NCBI RefSeq assembly: GCF_020360975.1
Contig: NW_025408674.1
Coordinates: forward strand, 1,612,001 to 1,676,000
Length of the DNA: 64,000 bases
From: Hirsutella rhossiliensis
Taxonomy: Eukaryota; Ascomycota; Sordariomycetes; Hypocreales; Ophiocordycipitaceae
Reading direction: 5' to 3'
Part shown: piece by piece, positions 1 through 10,988 of the stretch
Layout of the letters: each line of letters begins with the position of its first letter
How positions within the stretch are numbered: the first letter of the stretch is position 1
The notes under the pieces: model-generated
Told to the model about the DNA's origin: nothing
Seen by the model: the letters and a program-made list of their open reading frames with translations, nothing else
Database searches by the model: none
Program-made: the position numbers and the translations under genes

Positions 1-900
1 CGCGGTATGGCTAAGATACTATTCACTAAATTTAATTTGGTTTGCCTTACTGGTGGATTAAGCATAAACGCAAGTTAGGTGATGCATATGTCTACCGACG
101 CATTAAGAAGGGCTATCGTAGGAAGGGCCTTTTTGAACCATTGGACTTGGAGATTATAGATAACTACCATGGCCTAGAAGAGTGTGTTCTCTCTATATCC
201 GTCTTAGGTTGCATACATCAGCGAACTGGTTCCTCTGGCGTTGGCACGTCAAAAAGCTCTAGCCCGGCAGAAACCCAGTCCGGATGAGCGGGCCGGGCTG
301 CAGTACGATGTTTGTAACGCTCCCCTACCTAGTCGCGTCCCGCTGTTTCACTGCATGGTCGCCAAGGTATGAATCGCGGATGCGGCTGAGTGTGAAAGTG
401 GCTATGGTGCAGGAGTGATGCCCTGGCCTTCGTTCAGCTCCAGCTTTTCCCGTCCGTCTTTACTTATCTTGGATTCAGTGACATCTGGAAACCAAGGACT
501 CGTCTACAGCGTCATGTTGCATGCAGGGAATCACCTCCGGGATACATTTCCATGCCGGAATCGAACCGAATGTCTGCATCTCATGGGTCTTTACGGAATC
601 GCATATTGCATGCTGCAGCAATCACTTGCGGGACGTGCTCGGAGTAGACCCGAGTCCTTGTCTCGGCTTTTTCATGTTGCTTTACGAGTTAGTACGTATC
701 TGGCCACTGTGTGTTCGCTTGAATGACCGGAGAGGTTATAGAAGGTAGCAGCAAGCTCGAAAAGCAATCAGGATATTTTGATCCAGTCTTCGCCATTGAA
801 ACGAAGTTCTAATGCCCGTCTGAGTATACGAACAATCGCCCGTGCAACCGCCTGCAGCATATGCAGTAGTGGCAGCTTTCGTACACCTTCGCAGCCCACG
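1..900. other. Intergenic, left edge; no gene seen
   Basis: No frame here looks like a conserved protein. The first 170 bases are more AT-rich than the rest and hold a short open stretch (about 42-287, plus) rich in Lys, Arg and Tyr without an ATG start. This could be the eroded end of a mobile element, but I cannot assign it to a family. The remainder serves as the 5' region of the gene starting at 901. Confidence 0.5.
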
Positions 901-3024
901 ATGGAACTCTTGCTAGTACCATACATACTAGCCTTTCTTTTGGCTTCGGCAATTAGCATTATAATCAGAAGATCTCTAACGTACTGGTTTGCTGAAAGGG
1001 CCCTTCGCGTTCCGGTCAAGGCAAAAGGGGGGCTCTTAGAACCGGATTCAATGCCGTTCACCATTGACCGAGAACGGGAATGCCAGCCGTACAAAGAACT
1101 GTACCACAAGTTGCATAACCTCGAGCATCACGTCGAAGTGCTCCCTCGGGCCAAGTCTCTCCTTCTCTCGTTCTTCTCCGAGGCCTTGCACTCCGAGCGC
1201 AGTCGGAGCTCCATCCTCTCGCTCGACTGCTTCTCCGCCACCGCCCTAAATGGCTTCGTCCAAGAAGAGCTGGACGCTGTGACGAGAAAATGGCGGAAAT
1301 ACCTTAGCGGACGCAAGGCGGGCCAACCTCGCACGCTGTTCCAGTCCGCCGCCGATGCGCGCCGCTGGCTTGTCCGGATGGCGCCGGTCAAGCTTGTCGA
1401 CGGTGCCTGGCTGGGCCACATCCACAAGATCACAACCCCTTTTGCGGATAGGCGAATCACAAGGGCCGCATGGCAGGTTCTTTCCGAGGAGCTGGGCGAC
1501 GGTGATCTGGTCAAGAACCATGTGCATCTCTACGCGCAACTCCTCCAGCAGATCGGCGCGCCCGTCGGCGAGCCCGGCTCGGTCGACTTCATTCGACATC
1601 TAGGCATGGACGACCCTCAGGTCTGGCGAGCGGCACTTGCCCAACTGCTTATCTCCCTGTTCCCGCACGAGTTTCTCCCCGAGATCCTGGGATTCAACCT
1701 GCATTTCGAAATGCTAACTTTCGAAACCCTCGTAGCGATGAAGGAGCTACGCGAGGTCGGCTACGACGCTTACTATTTTACCCTACATGTTACCATCGAC
1801 AACGCCAGTACGGGTCATACCGCCATGGCGAGCTACATCGTGACAGACTATCTGCGCTCCGTTGAGGTCCGCAAGGGACACGCCGCAGCGTACCAGGCGT
1901 GGAAACGCGTCCAGGCCGGGTTTATGCTGTCCGAGAGCTCGTCCAATATAAGAGCAGCCACCGATTGCCCCCTCGTCGCCGAGGTCCTTGCTATCTTCCA
2001 GAAAAAGGTTGACACCTCGAACCGAATTCATGATAACTGCCCTGTGGGCTTCGGCGGGCGATCACTTAGCTTATGGCTTGAGCCAGAAGCATTTTCCCGG
2101 ACTGAATGGCAGATGGATTTCTTGCGATGCCTTAGCAGCGCGAAGCCGTGGGTGTATAAAGGTAACAGCAGGCGCAGTCGCCTCATCCACCAGCTCTCAT
2201 GGCGCGGTTCTATGTTTGGCGCCTTTAGCGACCGCGAAGTGGCTGTACTCCAAGACTGGATTGACCGCCTGGTGCCTTTTGGCGCTGAGCCCTACAAAAC
2301 GTTTACCAGAAGGACGGATATAGCTGAGTCGCCATCCCGAGACCTTGACTTGCGCGTCGACTATCCGGTTTTTACCACCACTGCCTTGGGCCATGTCGAT
2401 GCAACGCAGGCACTCGTTGCAAAACCACTCACTCTCAACACGTCTAAGCTCGACATATATAGGCTGCTTTCCCTCTGGTTCACCCACCCTTGCCTACTTG
2501 AATCCTTTATCTGCATCCCCTGGAAAACGGCGAACCCTATCGGCTGCGCCATCGTTCGGTTCCTACGTTCCCAGTATGGCTTCCTCCCCGAACCCGTAGG
2601 GGTGGCTGGCATAGATGAGACGCGCCGGATAGATTACATGGATCTTGTAGACATTGGTATGGAAATGCTTCCCAGAATAGAGCCACCGTCTCTTCCTCCA
2701 GAGACATTGGCGGACGTGCTTGAAAGGTGGCCATCGCCATTCGCAGAGACGATGCTCGCGACGGCAATGCGGCCGCTGGAACACGGATGGGTTTTATTGG
2801 GTATGGCGCAGGCGTTTGTACAGCTACACAGCTCCTTGGCTTCTTCATTCGCAGTGATTTCGCCGCGTAGCCGAGCGGCTCTGGACGTTATGGCGCGGAG
2901 GGAGCAGGAGAATCTGAATATATGCGTTGAAGGGCTCCGCGAGGGTGAGCAAGAGCACATAGATTTCTGGAAGGGCTATGCAGTAGGGAGGCAAGAGATT
3001 CAGAAGTGCTTTGGCGGGACATAG
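901..3024 (+). CDS. Iron-containing redox enzyme, heme-oxygenase-like fold (HDO type), membrane-anchored
   Basis: A single exon encodes 707 residues. The frame stays open upstream, but the first ATG is at 901, followed by a hydrophobic segment (residues 2-22) that looks like an N-terminal anchor. Residues about 165-320 fit the heme-oxygenase-like diiron oxidase family (Haem_oxygenas_2): an EELGDG segment at 196-201 followed by H207 and H209; then FLPEILGFNLHFE at 258-270 with E261, H268 and E270; then H296, D300 and H306 in a helix. These are candidate metal ligands. Family members use O2 for oxidative C-C cleavage, N-oxygenation or desaturation, often in natural-product pathways; the substrate here is unknown. 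The protein is more than twice the length of the core fold, with about 380 C-terminal residues I cannot assign. The FMN-binding gene downstream is co-oriented. Family assignment is fairly sure, function is not. Confidence 0.75.
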   Translation: MELLLVPYILAFLLASAISIIIRRSLTYWFAERALRVPVKAKGGLLEPDSMPFTIDRERECQPYKELYHKLHNLEHHVEVLPRAKSLLLSFFSEALHSERSRSSILSLDCFSATALNGFVQEELDAVTRKWRKYLSGRKAGQPRTLFQSAADARRWLVRMAPVKLVDGAWLGHIHKITTPFADRRITRAAWQVLSEELGDGDLVKNHVHLYAQLLQQIGAPVGEPGSVDFIRHLGMDDPQVWRAALAQLLISLFPHEFLPEILGFNLHFEMLTFETLVAMKELREVGYDAYYFTLHVTIDNASTGHTAMASYIVTDYLRSVEVRKGHAAAYQAWKRVQAGFMLSESSSNIRAATDCPLVAEVLAIFQKKVDTSNRIHDNCPVGFGGRSLSLWLEPEAFSRTEWQMDFLRCLSSAKPWVYKGNSRRSRLIHQLSWRGSMFGAFSDREVAVLQDWIDRLVPFGAEPYKTFTRRTDIAESPSRDLDLRVDYPVFTTTALGHVDATQALVAKPLTLNTSKLDIYRLLSLWFTHPCLLESFICIPWKTANPIGCAIVRFLRSQYGFLPEPVGVAGIDETRRIDYMDLVDIGMEMLPRIEPPSLPPETLADVLERWPSPFAETMLATAMRPLEHGWVLLGMAQAFVQLHSSLASSFAVISPRSRAALDVMARREQENLNICVEGLREGEQEHIDFWKGYAVGRQEIQKCFGGT

Positions 3025-3703
3025 TAAAACCATAATGTCTATCAACACCTAGCAGCACACGTATACACTTACTTGGACATGTAAAGCTTCAAATACGCGC
3101 AATGAATGCGAGGTAGCTTACATGCTCTGGCCGAAGCACATATCGCACAGAAATGTTCGAGGCCTTCGGTCTACTTTTCTTTCTTCGAGCAGGCTCTCCC
3201 TCATCTACCCATGTAGCCTAACTATCCGTTATATCTTCCCTTCCCCCATGTGCCTTTTCACGCATCACCCAAGGTTGGAAAGGTTCTGGGCACCGAAAAC
3301 AGAGCGACTCCATCTGCTTTCCTGCTGCTAGATAGTTTGATTCCGAAGCTACCCACCACGTCAAAGCGCTGATCGGCTACTAGAGTCATCTCATTGCGTG
3401 GGCCGAAGACGGCAGATACATCATCACACCACCTCAGGGCATCCTGGTCCACACAGCGTTACCTTGCCACGTCCCGCTTCTATGCGGTCGCTCACAAAAC
3501 GGGCTGCTGACACCAACGCTATGTTACATCTCGCAGCCTCTCCGAAACCGGGATAGCTTGCGGGTTGTCGAGTCATAGTACAGTAGTAATGAGTGAACTG
3601 CACATGCGTTTTCAGCCACTACAAATTCCACGTCTCGCCGCGTAAGCGAGCTTGCAAGCTTTGTTAACTTTACCGCTGCATTCTGCCCGACAACGATAAC
3701 AGA
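3025..3703. other. Intergenic, 0.7 kb
   Basis: No gene is evident. It holds the 3' end of the redox-enzyme gene and the presumed promoter of the FMN-binding protein gene. No repeat or strong motif was seen. Confidence 0.5.
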
Positions 3704-4538
3704 ATGGGTCGCTACGAGCTCGAGTATCCCCGAGATGCCACCAATCTCATCAAGCGTCACGGCGAGCGAGGTCAGTCCGCTGCGCTCCTACTCTTGCCTG
3801 GTTTTACCTCGCTCACAGAAACCTCCAGGCAGTTACGCCCTGGAAAAGATTCACAGCCTCATAAACTCCGCCCAGATCCTCCATGTCTCCTTCAATCCCC
3901 CCGACTCGCCCTTCCCCGTCATCCTTCCCATGATCGGCCAGATGGGCTCCTTCGACCGCCCCAGCGCCTCCCTCGGCGACCCCCTTGACGTATACCTCCA
4001 CGGGTACGTCTCGGCGCGCATCTTCAATACCGGGCGCGCGGCAGGGTCTCAGGGCATGCCCGTGTGCGTAGCAGCTTCACACGTGGATGGCCTCGTCCTC
4101 GCTCTCTCGGCCTTTAATCATTCCTACAACTACCGCTCGGCCGTGCTCTTCGGCCACGCCACCATTGTTGATGACGAAGAGGAGAAGCTCTTCGCTATGC
4201 AGCTAATCACCGATAGCGTCGTGCCAGGCCGCTGGCAGAATACCCGGCTGCCGCCGACCCGGGCTGAGATGCAGAGCACCAGCATCCTGCGCGTGAAGAT
4301 TGCGTCTGGCAGCGCCAAGATTCACGAGGGGAGCGCTGTCGACGATAAGCATGACCTTGCCAACGAAGATGCCCTCAATAGCATCTGGACGGGCGTCGTG
4401 CCTGTCTATACTGCCATGGGAAGCCCTCTGCCGGGGCCGCATAATCGGGTCGAGCTGCCTGAATATGCGTCTGAGTTTTTAGACCAGTTCAACCAGGAAA
4501 GTAAGGAGCACAGTATTGCTGCGGCTAAGAAGGAATAG
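3704..4538 (+). CDS. FMN-binding split-barrel protein, pyridoxamine 5'-phosphate oxidase-like
   Basis: Two exons (3704-3770 and 3829-4538) give 258 residues. The 58-nt intron 3771-3828 starts GTCAGT and ends CAG, and splicing joins MGRYELEYPRD... to SYALEKIHSLIN... in one frame. The protein fits the Pyridox_ox_2/flavin-nucleotide-binding family: an N-terminal MGRYELEYP segment, the ILHVSF strand, PVILPMIGQMGSF, then PVCVAASHVDGLVLALSAFNHSYNYRSAVLFGHA, and a VVPGRW segment. Split-barrel proteins of this group bind FMN and often act as small flavin reductases or oxidases in the cytosol; no signal peptide is present. The order and spacing of the family's conserved blocks look complete. It lies about 0.7 kb downstream of the heme-oxygenase-like gene on the same strand, so it could supply reduced flavin or electrons to it. 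That link is inference only. Confidence 0.85.
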
Positions 4539-5357
4539 CCCCGCGTTTCTAAATGAGAATGTGCTTTACCTGCGAGATTTCCGAATTGTTCGAAGTATAC
4601 CTGCTTGGTTTTAGGCGTGCAGACGCATTTAATGCCGAGCTATTAGCTGTCTAAGTCAGCGCATAAAGTCTGTAATGCCTGCTGTGGAAGGCATTGAATG
4701 TGTGGTTCTACGAAGTTCGTGTATGAACGCCGCTGTGCAGCTCCTATTAGCTGGCCGCAATTGATATACCTACGGGCGCCGTTGAAATCAGGTGTCATAT
4801 CTGCAATCGACATTTGATTGAGTGAGAAGAATAAATTAGCAATTCTCAATCTAATCGTGACTCTTCCATCCATGCTAGGGCTTTCGATACCGTCAAAAGC
4901 TCCCAACCCAAGCGCAATCGTCGTATCCAGTTCTTACGGAAGGTTCTGATATCCGGATGGACGGACCGTATATTAGTCTGACGTCTGCTCCCGGCTGCCC
5001 CCTTGTCCTGCAGCGGAGGTAGCTCCGGCTATTTTGGCACTTTTGCCTGCATCGCATCGATTGCCAGCTGTGGTTTCCGCCTCTCTTTACTTGACTTGGA
5101 GCTAGAGGCGCCCGGAAATGAAGAGATTGTCCAAAGTAATACCCTTATGACGGGCATCATGCACCATGTTTCTGATAACACTTAGCGATATCTTCACGAC
5201 TTCTGCAGTTTTGACTTTCAGCCTCCTAGACAGATATATATCCGAATCAGTCGCAGGATAAGGGCTGATAATGCCCTTCAACCTCGCAGTAGGTATCAAC
5301 ATAAAAAAAAACCTATTAATTCTGCGAACCTCCAAAAGGCCAGAAAAGTTCGTTACA
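4539..5357. other. Intergenic, 0.8 kb
   Basis: No recognisable gene. On the minus strand about 4643-4906 an 87-codon frame stays open without an ATG at its start (an internal ATG is near 4873); I cannot match it to a family and do not call it. The right part is the former promoter of the gamma-glutamyltransferase pseudogene. Confidence 0.45.
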
Positions 5358-7130
5358 ATGCTCTCAACTCCACTCGTGTCCGTCTTAGCGATCATACTTC
5401 TCATCGCCCCCGCCGTGCTTCCGACGGCTCGAGCTGAGCTGATCCATGACGAAGATGACCCGCCAAGGCTTGGAGCCGTCGCCTCACAAAGCAGCGTCTG
5501 CAGTGAAATCGGGATAGCTTTGCTGAAGAAGGGAGGCAACGCGGTCGACGCTGTTGTTGGAACTGTCCTCTGTGTCGGTACCGTTAGCATGTATCACAGC
5601 GGCATTGGCGGCGGTGGCTTCATGCTCCTGCGGAACAATAATGGGACCTATGAATTCGTTGACTTCAGAGAAACTGCACCCAAAACAGCCTACACAGACA
5701 TGTACGAAGGCAATCTCAACGGTAGCGTATACGGCGGTCTTGCCAGGTATGCCCCTATCTTGATCTATTCCACCCCAACATCAAGGGAGAGCACTGACTC
5801 TGAAATCTGCAGTGGAGTTCCTGGTGAGCTTAAAGGGCTGGAATATGCCCACAATAAATATGGCAGGCTGCCGTGGGCTGATGTCGTTATGCCAGCTGCC
5901 AGCATCGCCCGTTGTGGCTTTGTTGTGACGGAAGACTTAATCCAGGCCATGAATCGCGTGTCGCCGAACAACTTCCTAACTGACGACCCAACCTGGGCCA
6001 TTGACTTTGCTCCCCACGGATACCGAGTTAGGTTAGGGGAGACTATAACGCGGAAATGATACGCTAAGACGTTGGAAAGAATTGCCAAGGAAGGTATCAA
6101 TGTCTTCTATACGGGAGATATGGCAAAAGCTACAATCGCTGCTCTAAATGCTTCTAATGGCACTATGACGCTCAAAGACCTCCAATGCTATACTATCGCG
6201 CATCGACAGCCCGCAGGGATTAAATATCGTGGTTATAAGCTAATCAGCACAAACGTGCCGTCCTGCGGCGTGGTCGCCTTAAGCACACTGAATATTATGA
6301 GCGGATATCCTGGATTTGGCAACTCAACAGAGGTCCTCCAACATACCCATCGCCTTATTGAAGCTTTGAAGTTTGCCTACGGGTAACGGAATAAACTGGG
6401 CGACCCAGCATTCGTGCCTGGCATGGCGGAGTACACACAGACGATGATTGCCCCCGAGACGGGTAGCGGGATTCGAGCCAGGATTTCCGACTTCCAAACT
6501 CACGGTGCTACTTGGTACGACCCCGAGAATTTCGTTGCAGAAGATATTCCTGGGACTTCGCATATTGTAACTGCAGACGCAAGCGGCATGTCTGTGTCGC
6601 TAACTACCACCATCAACACCCTCTTTGGGTCGCTCGTCATGGTACCGGAGACCGGCGTTATTATGAATAACCAGATGGACGATTTTAGCATCCCTGGCAA
6701 AAATAATTCCTACGGTTATGTTCCCAGCCCGGCGAATTACATATTTCCAGGCAAGCGGCCATTATCGTCCATATCGCCTATTATCGTCGAATGTCCAAAC
6801 GGAAGGCTATACTACTCTCTTGGTGCCGCCGCCGGCAGCCGTATTATTTCGTCTGCGATTCAGAATGTCATCCACGTGTTGGACTCAGGGATGACTGTGC
6901 CCCAGGCTTTTGCGCAACCCCGACTCCATGACCAATTGAGGCCGGCCCATGTATCGTTTGAATATGCGTATCCCAACTCAACCGTCGCGTTCCTTCACTC
7001 CTTGGGCCATAACGTGACCCGGGTTCCGCCGACACAGAGCTTTGCACAAGGCGTCCGGCTGCTGCCCAATGGGACGTTTGAAGCTGCAGGGGAGCCAAGA
7101 CAAAGCGACTCCGGGGGTTACGCGATATAG
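5358..7130 (+). pseudogene. Gamma-glutamyltransferase, broken by two in-frame stop codons
   Basis: Reading from the ATG at 5358 (an upstream in-frame ATG lies at 5271) gives a signal peptide, then the large and small subunits of a gamma-glutamyltransferase of about 568 codons. The 66-nt intron 5747-5812 (GTATGC...TGCAG) restores the family block GGLASGVPGEL. Recognisable parts are NAVDA, the GIGGGGFML glycine block, DFRETAP, the autoprocessing site with the catalytic Thr codon at 6555-6557 (GTSH), and the C-terminal glycine loop GAAAGSRI. Two stops interrupt the same frame: TGA at 6057-6059 and TAA at 6384-6386. No frameshift is present, and homology continues unbroken across both stops, so I see no intron that removes them. 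Each is one C-to-T change from a plausible Arg (CGA) or Gln (CAA) codon. Without readthrough the product ends before the catalytic Thr. The intact enzyme would cleave gamma-glutamyl bonds such as in glutathione, outside the cell or in the vacuole. Confidence 0.85.
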
Positions 7131-9260
7131 GAGGTGATCCAGGGTTACAGATGGGGATCATGCCATGCATATTTAGCACTATAGGAGAAATAGGAGATCA
7201 AAATACCTCGAACACCTGTTAGGTTGCCAAGGCAAAGGACTTGACGGCTGAACATACAGCCGGGAGGGTGGATCGCTATACACCTGCAATTCAACTTTCC
7301 TTAGGGGGGACCCCTAGAACCCCCATTCGCCTGCGGCTGCAACTAGCGGTTAAACCGCTTCAAACTCGTGGTAAGAGAGTTGGCCGCTGGTCAAGGGCCC
7401 CTCTCCCGCTTCCGGATAGACTCATTCTAATTATACACCGTACATCAAACCTTGCTTCCCCTGCAGCTTATAGAAACTTGTTTCCCGATTGACAGGTGCC
7501 AAAAACTCCGCTCTAATGTTAAGGGAACCCATCATCCACTAGTTAAACAAAGCGCGAAATGCTTTCGCTCGTAGCGGTACTCTGTAATCAGAATCGAGTG
7601 ATCCTATCGCGGCAGATGGCACCATGCCTACCACTGTCCTGGAATGACTTACCTTCAGTTCCAAAACCATGATAACTGGCCGAGGGTGCCAGGGAAAACC
7701 ACACTGCTGCATGCATCCTCACGGCTGCCTCCTGCAAGTCCATGCTGCAGCCTCGGCGACCAAAGGTATAAGACACGGACTAATTATATTCTAGCCTTGG
7801 AAGGTCAAGCACCGGATGGGCTCGGAATATTCTTCTCTTACGTGAGACGACTCGGGTTCACCGCCGCCGCACGAATCTTCTAGATGCAGCTGCCAAAACA
7901 AGGACCGGAGCAGAAGCAAGGATGCAAACCACTCCACGCTACTCAAGCGCGTTGACTAAATTGAATCACCGACGTCAATTTAATTCAATCAACATCAGGC
8001 ATGATCATCTAATACGTTAACCCATTTTGGTCTTCAGTTGATTGTCATATATGTTTATTAGGTCTTGTGGACAAGCCGACCTTACCCCTTGAGCCGACCA
8101 CAGTGCACAGTGCACACTAGAAAGTCAAGCCGCCTAGCAACAACGCATCACGTGCTTTTTAAAATTAGAGTTAGGGTTAGTTGGATTTTAGGCGATTTGT
8201 TTAGGATTATAGCAGGTCCATGGCTGAGAGTTAGCCATAATAGTATTTAATTAGGGTGGGGAGGAGGAGGGGGAATAGAGTATTACTGTTAAGTTATTAT
8301 AGGCAATTGGGCTACTGCGCTGTCGTCTCAATCTTATAGGGAGTTTTTACGGTAGGTGGTGGTATGGTGGTATTAATTAGGACGTGTCGCCGTTTATTAG
8401 CTCAGCATGTCCCTTGTCTTGTCCCTCTTTCTTCGTCATGTCGACCAACTCTGGTCTCTCCGCCCGTCGATCATCACCAACAAGTCAGCATCAGAGAGGG
8501 CTGAACATATCAAAGGCTAATTAATCCGTGCACGTTCGCAAATCTCCGACTCGCTCTCTTGGCGGCGCGCCACAGGACACGGGAGGGACAGAAGCCGGTC
8601 TGCGACGGTGACGCATCCGCCTGCACAGTCACATCGCAGCTACAGCATGTGTGACGCCTCTCCCGACTCGGAACCGCACTGATTGCCATGCATCGTCGCT
8701 CTGCGCCTCGTGCGCTCATCTTCAGGCGGAAAGCGGCCCCCAACGGAGAGAGACACGCAGTGGCGGATCTGCACTCCCACGTTCCGAACGCCGTCGGGCT
8801 GTGCGAGAAGCAAAGGAAACCCATTCGAACATGCAGCCATCATCAACTTGCCTGTGCGACGAACGGTACCGGTGACGAGAGGCAGAAGGCGGAGCACAAG
8901 GCACCGCGAGGGCCGAGGAAAGCCTCGATACCTGGATTCTCGGCATCTTCCCGCCTGTTGGCTGAGTCGAGGCTTGTTGGAGCCCACGCACCAATAACGG
9001 GCACACCTCAGAGTGTGTGTGCACCGCTCGGCAGCCATGCGTCGCACGGCCAACGTCCACGGCCTGCTGTTCCTTTGCCCGGCGGCGCCTCGGTCGACCG
9101 TACCACACCGTCGTACCTACATAAGCACGCGGCGTGCCTTGGCTTAAAAAATAGCCCCTCACTACCGGCAACTCCGTCGGCAAAAGGCGCTGGATAGGTT
9201 CAATAAATGAGCCAGCTGCCGCCGTTCGAGACCCTGTGCCGATACGACTCACCCGCGACC
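7131..9260. other. Gene-poor 2.1 kb with an AT-rich island
   Basis: No gene is supported. Positions about 7930-8060 and 8150-8400 are markedly AT-rich and include a TTAGGGTTAG stretch at about 8171-8180 and a GTGCACAGTGCAC-type palindromic stretch near 8103-8116. This composition fits an old, mutated repeat, but I cannot see intact terminal repeats. The right end, with several pyrimidine-rich runs, is the upstream region of the transporter starting at 9261. Confidence 0.5.
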
Positions 9261-10988
9261 ATGGCCGCCGACCCCGAGGACCCGGCGCCGAGCAAGGTCT
9301 CGGTCCATGTCCGCCGTGACGAGCTTGCCCCCGTCCAGTCGGACCCCGATGCCAACCTGACCCTGTGGCAGGCCATCAAGAAATGGCGTCGCGTCGTCCT
9401 CTACTGCGTCGGCCTGACCTCGGGCATTCTCATGTTTGGCTATGACTATGTCATTGTCGGCACTACCTCCGCCATGCCCAGCTTCCAGTACGCCCCCTCG
9501 TCTTCTTCGTCCTCCTCCGAGGCCTCTACTCACCTCGTCGTCGCAGAAAGGACTTTGGCGAGCGCCTCGACGGCAGATGGATCCTCCCTTCTCTCTGGCT
9601 CGGCCTCTGGACCCTGGCCAGCCCCGCCGTCTCCATCCCGAGCTCCCTCGCGGCCGGCTGGTTCCAGGACTGCTACGGCCGCCGCGCCTCCCTCGCCCTC
9701 GGTTCCTTTCTCTCCGCCGGCGCCGTCGCCGTCTGCTACGTCTCCAATCTGCCCCCCAGCATTGGCCAACGCCGTGGCGTCTTCCTCGCCGGCAAGGGCT
9801 TTCAGGGCGGCGCCATCGGCATCGTCATGACCACCACCCAGACGTACATGTCCGAGATTGTCCCCCCCATCCTTAGGGGTCCCCTGCTCGCCTTCTTCCC
9901 CATCTTCGCCCTGCTGGGCCAGCTCATCGGCGCTGCCGTCATATTCGGCTGCCTCGATGTGGAAAACGGCTACGTCCTCTGCTTTGCCTCCCAGTGGCCC
10001 TTTTCCGCCGTCCCCTTATTCATGGCCCTTCTCATCCCTGAGAGCCCCACGTTTCTGGTTCGCGAGGACAAGCTGAAGCAGGCCTATAAGGCCCAGGAAC
10101 GCCTGAGCTCCGACGATGCCGACGCCCGCAAGACCATTGAAGCCATCTGCCGCAACATTGAGCACGAGAAGAAGACGACTAGGGCCAGGTACATTGACTG
10201 CTTCCGCGGCACCAACTGTCGTCGCACCCTCATCGTCATGTTTGCCAGCATCTTGCCCCAGATGTTTGGCTTGACCCTGCTGGCCAAGGCAAGCTACTTC
10301 GTCCAGGTCGTCGGCATGAGTTCTACCACCAGCGTCCTCGTCCTCATCCTCGGTCTCGTGTGCGGCTTGCTGGCCAATCTGTCCAGCATTTGGATCTCGT
10401 CCCGTATTGGGCGGAGACGCCTCATCCTTATAAGCCTTGCCATCATCACCGCCCTGTGGGCTGCCATGGGCATCGCAGGCATTTGGAATGGGCCAGCCGT
10501 AGTCTGGTATGTTTCCGCACCCGTTGCCTTTTATGATATTCACTACGCTGAACCGTTGCTCATCACAAGCTCCCAGGTACACCGCCATAACTCTGATTCT
10601 GGTTGTCGTGGTCGCGGGGCTGGGCGTATGGCCATCTTCCTACGCCGTCGGCTCCGAAACCTCGTCGCTGCACTTGCGAGCCATGTCACAGGGCGTTGGC
10701 TGGCTGACATCGGGCTTCGGCGCTGGCCTCTTCGGGTTTGTGCTCCCATACATCTTCAACCCGGACAAGGGCAATCTCAAGGCAAAGACGGGCTTTGTGT
10801 TTGCGGGCTTGTGCGCCATTGCCTTTGTCATTTCCTTCTTTTGCGTGCCTGACATGAAGGGGCGCACGGCGTCTGAGATTGACCGCATGTTTGAGTTTCG
10901 GCTGCCGACCAGGCAATTTCGCAAATGGACCAACCATGACGATGCCTCGACCCGAGGGATGATCCGTGATGTGGAAGGCCCAGTATAA
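9261..10988 (+). CDS. MFS sugar transporter (sugar porter family)
   Basis: Three exons (9261-9487, 9547-10506, 10577-10988) give 532 residues; introns are 9488-9546 (59 nt) and 10507-10576 (70 nt). The ATG at 9261 sits in a good context (ACCATGG); an in-frame ATG at 9207 would add 18 residues. Features of the sugar porter family are FGYDYVIVG in the first membrane segment, the QDCYGRR loop, GKGFQGGAIGIVMTTTQTYMSEIVPP, PESPTFLVRE at the end of the N-terminal half, and SRIGRRRLIL between segments 8 and 9. The last membrane segment is followed by PDMKGRTASEIDRMFE, a variant of the PETKG motif. It is probably a plasma-membrane proton symporter for a hexose, maltose or related sugar; the substrate cannot be read from sequence. 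It has no close gene neighbours. Confidence 0.9.

Noticed and set aside
778..900. Upstream extension of the heme-oxygenase-like frame
   Set aside because: The frame is open, but it has no ATG before 901.
5271..5357. Upstream ATG of the gamma-glutamyltransferase frame
   Set aside because: It would put 29 mostly polar residues before the hydrophobic signal peptide that starts properly at 5358.
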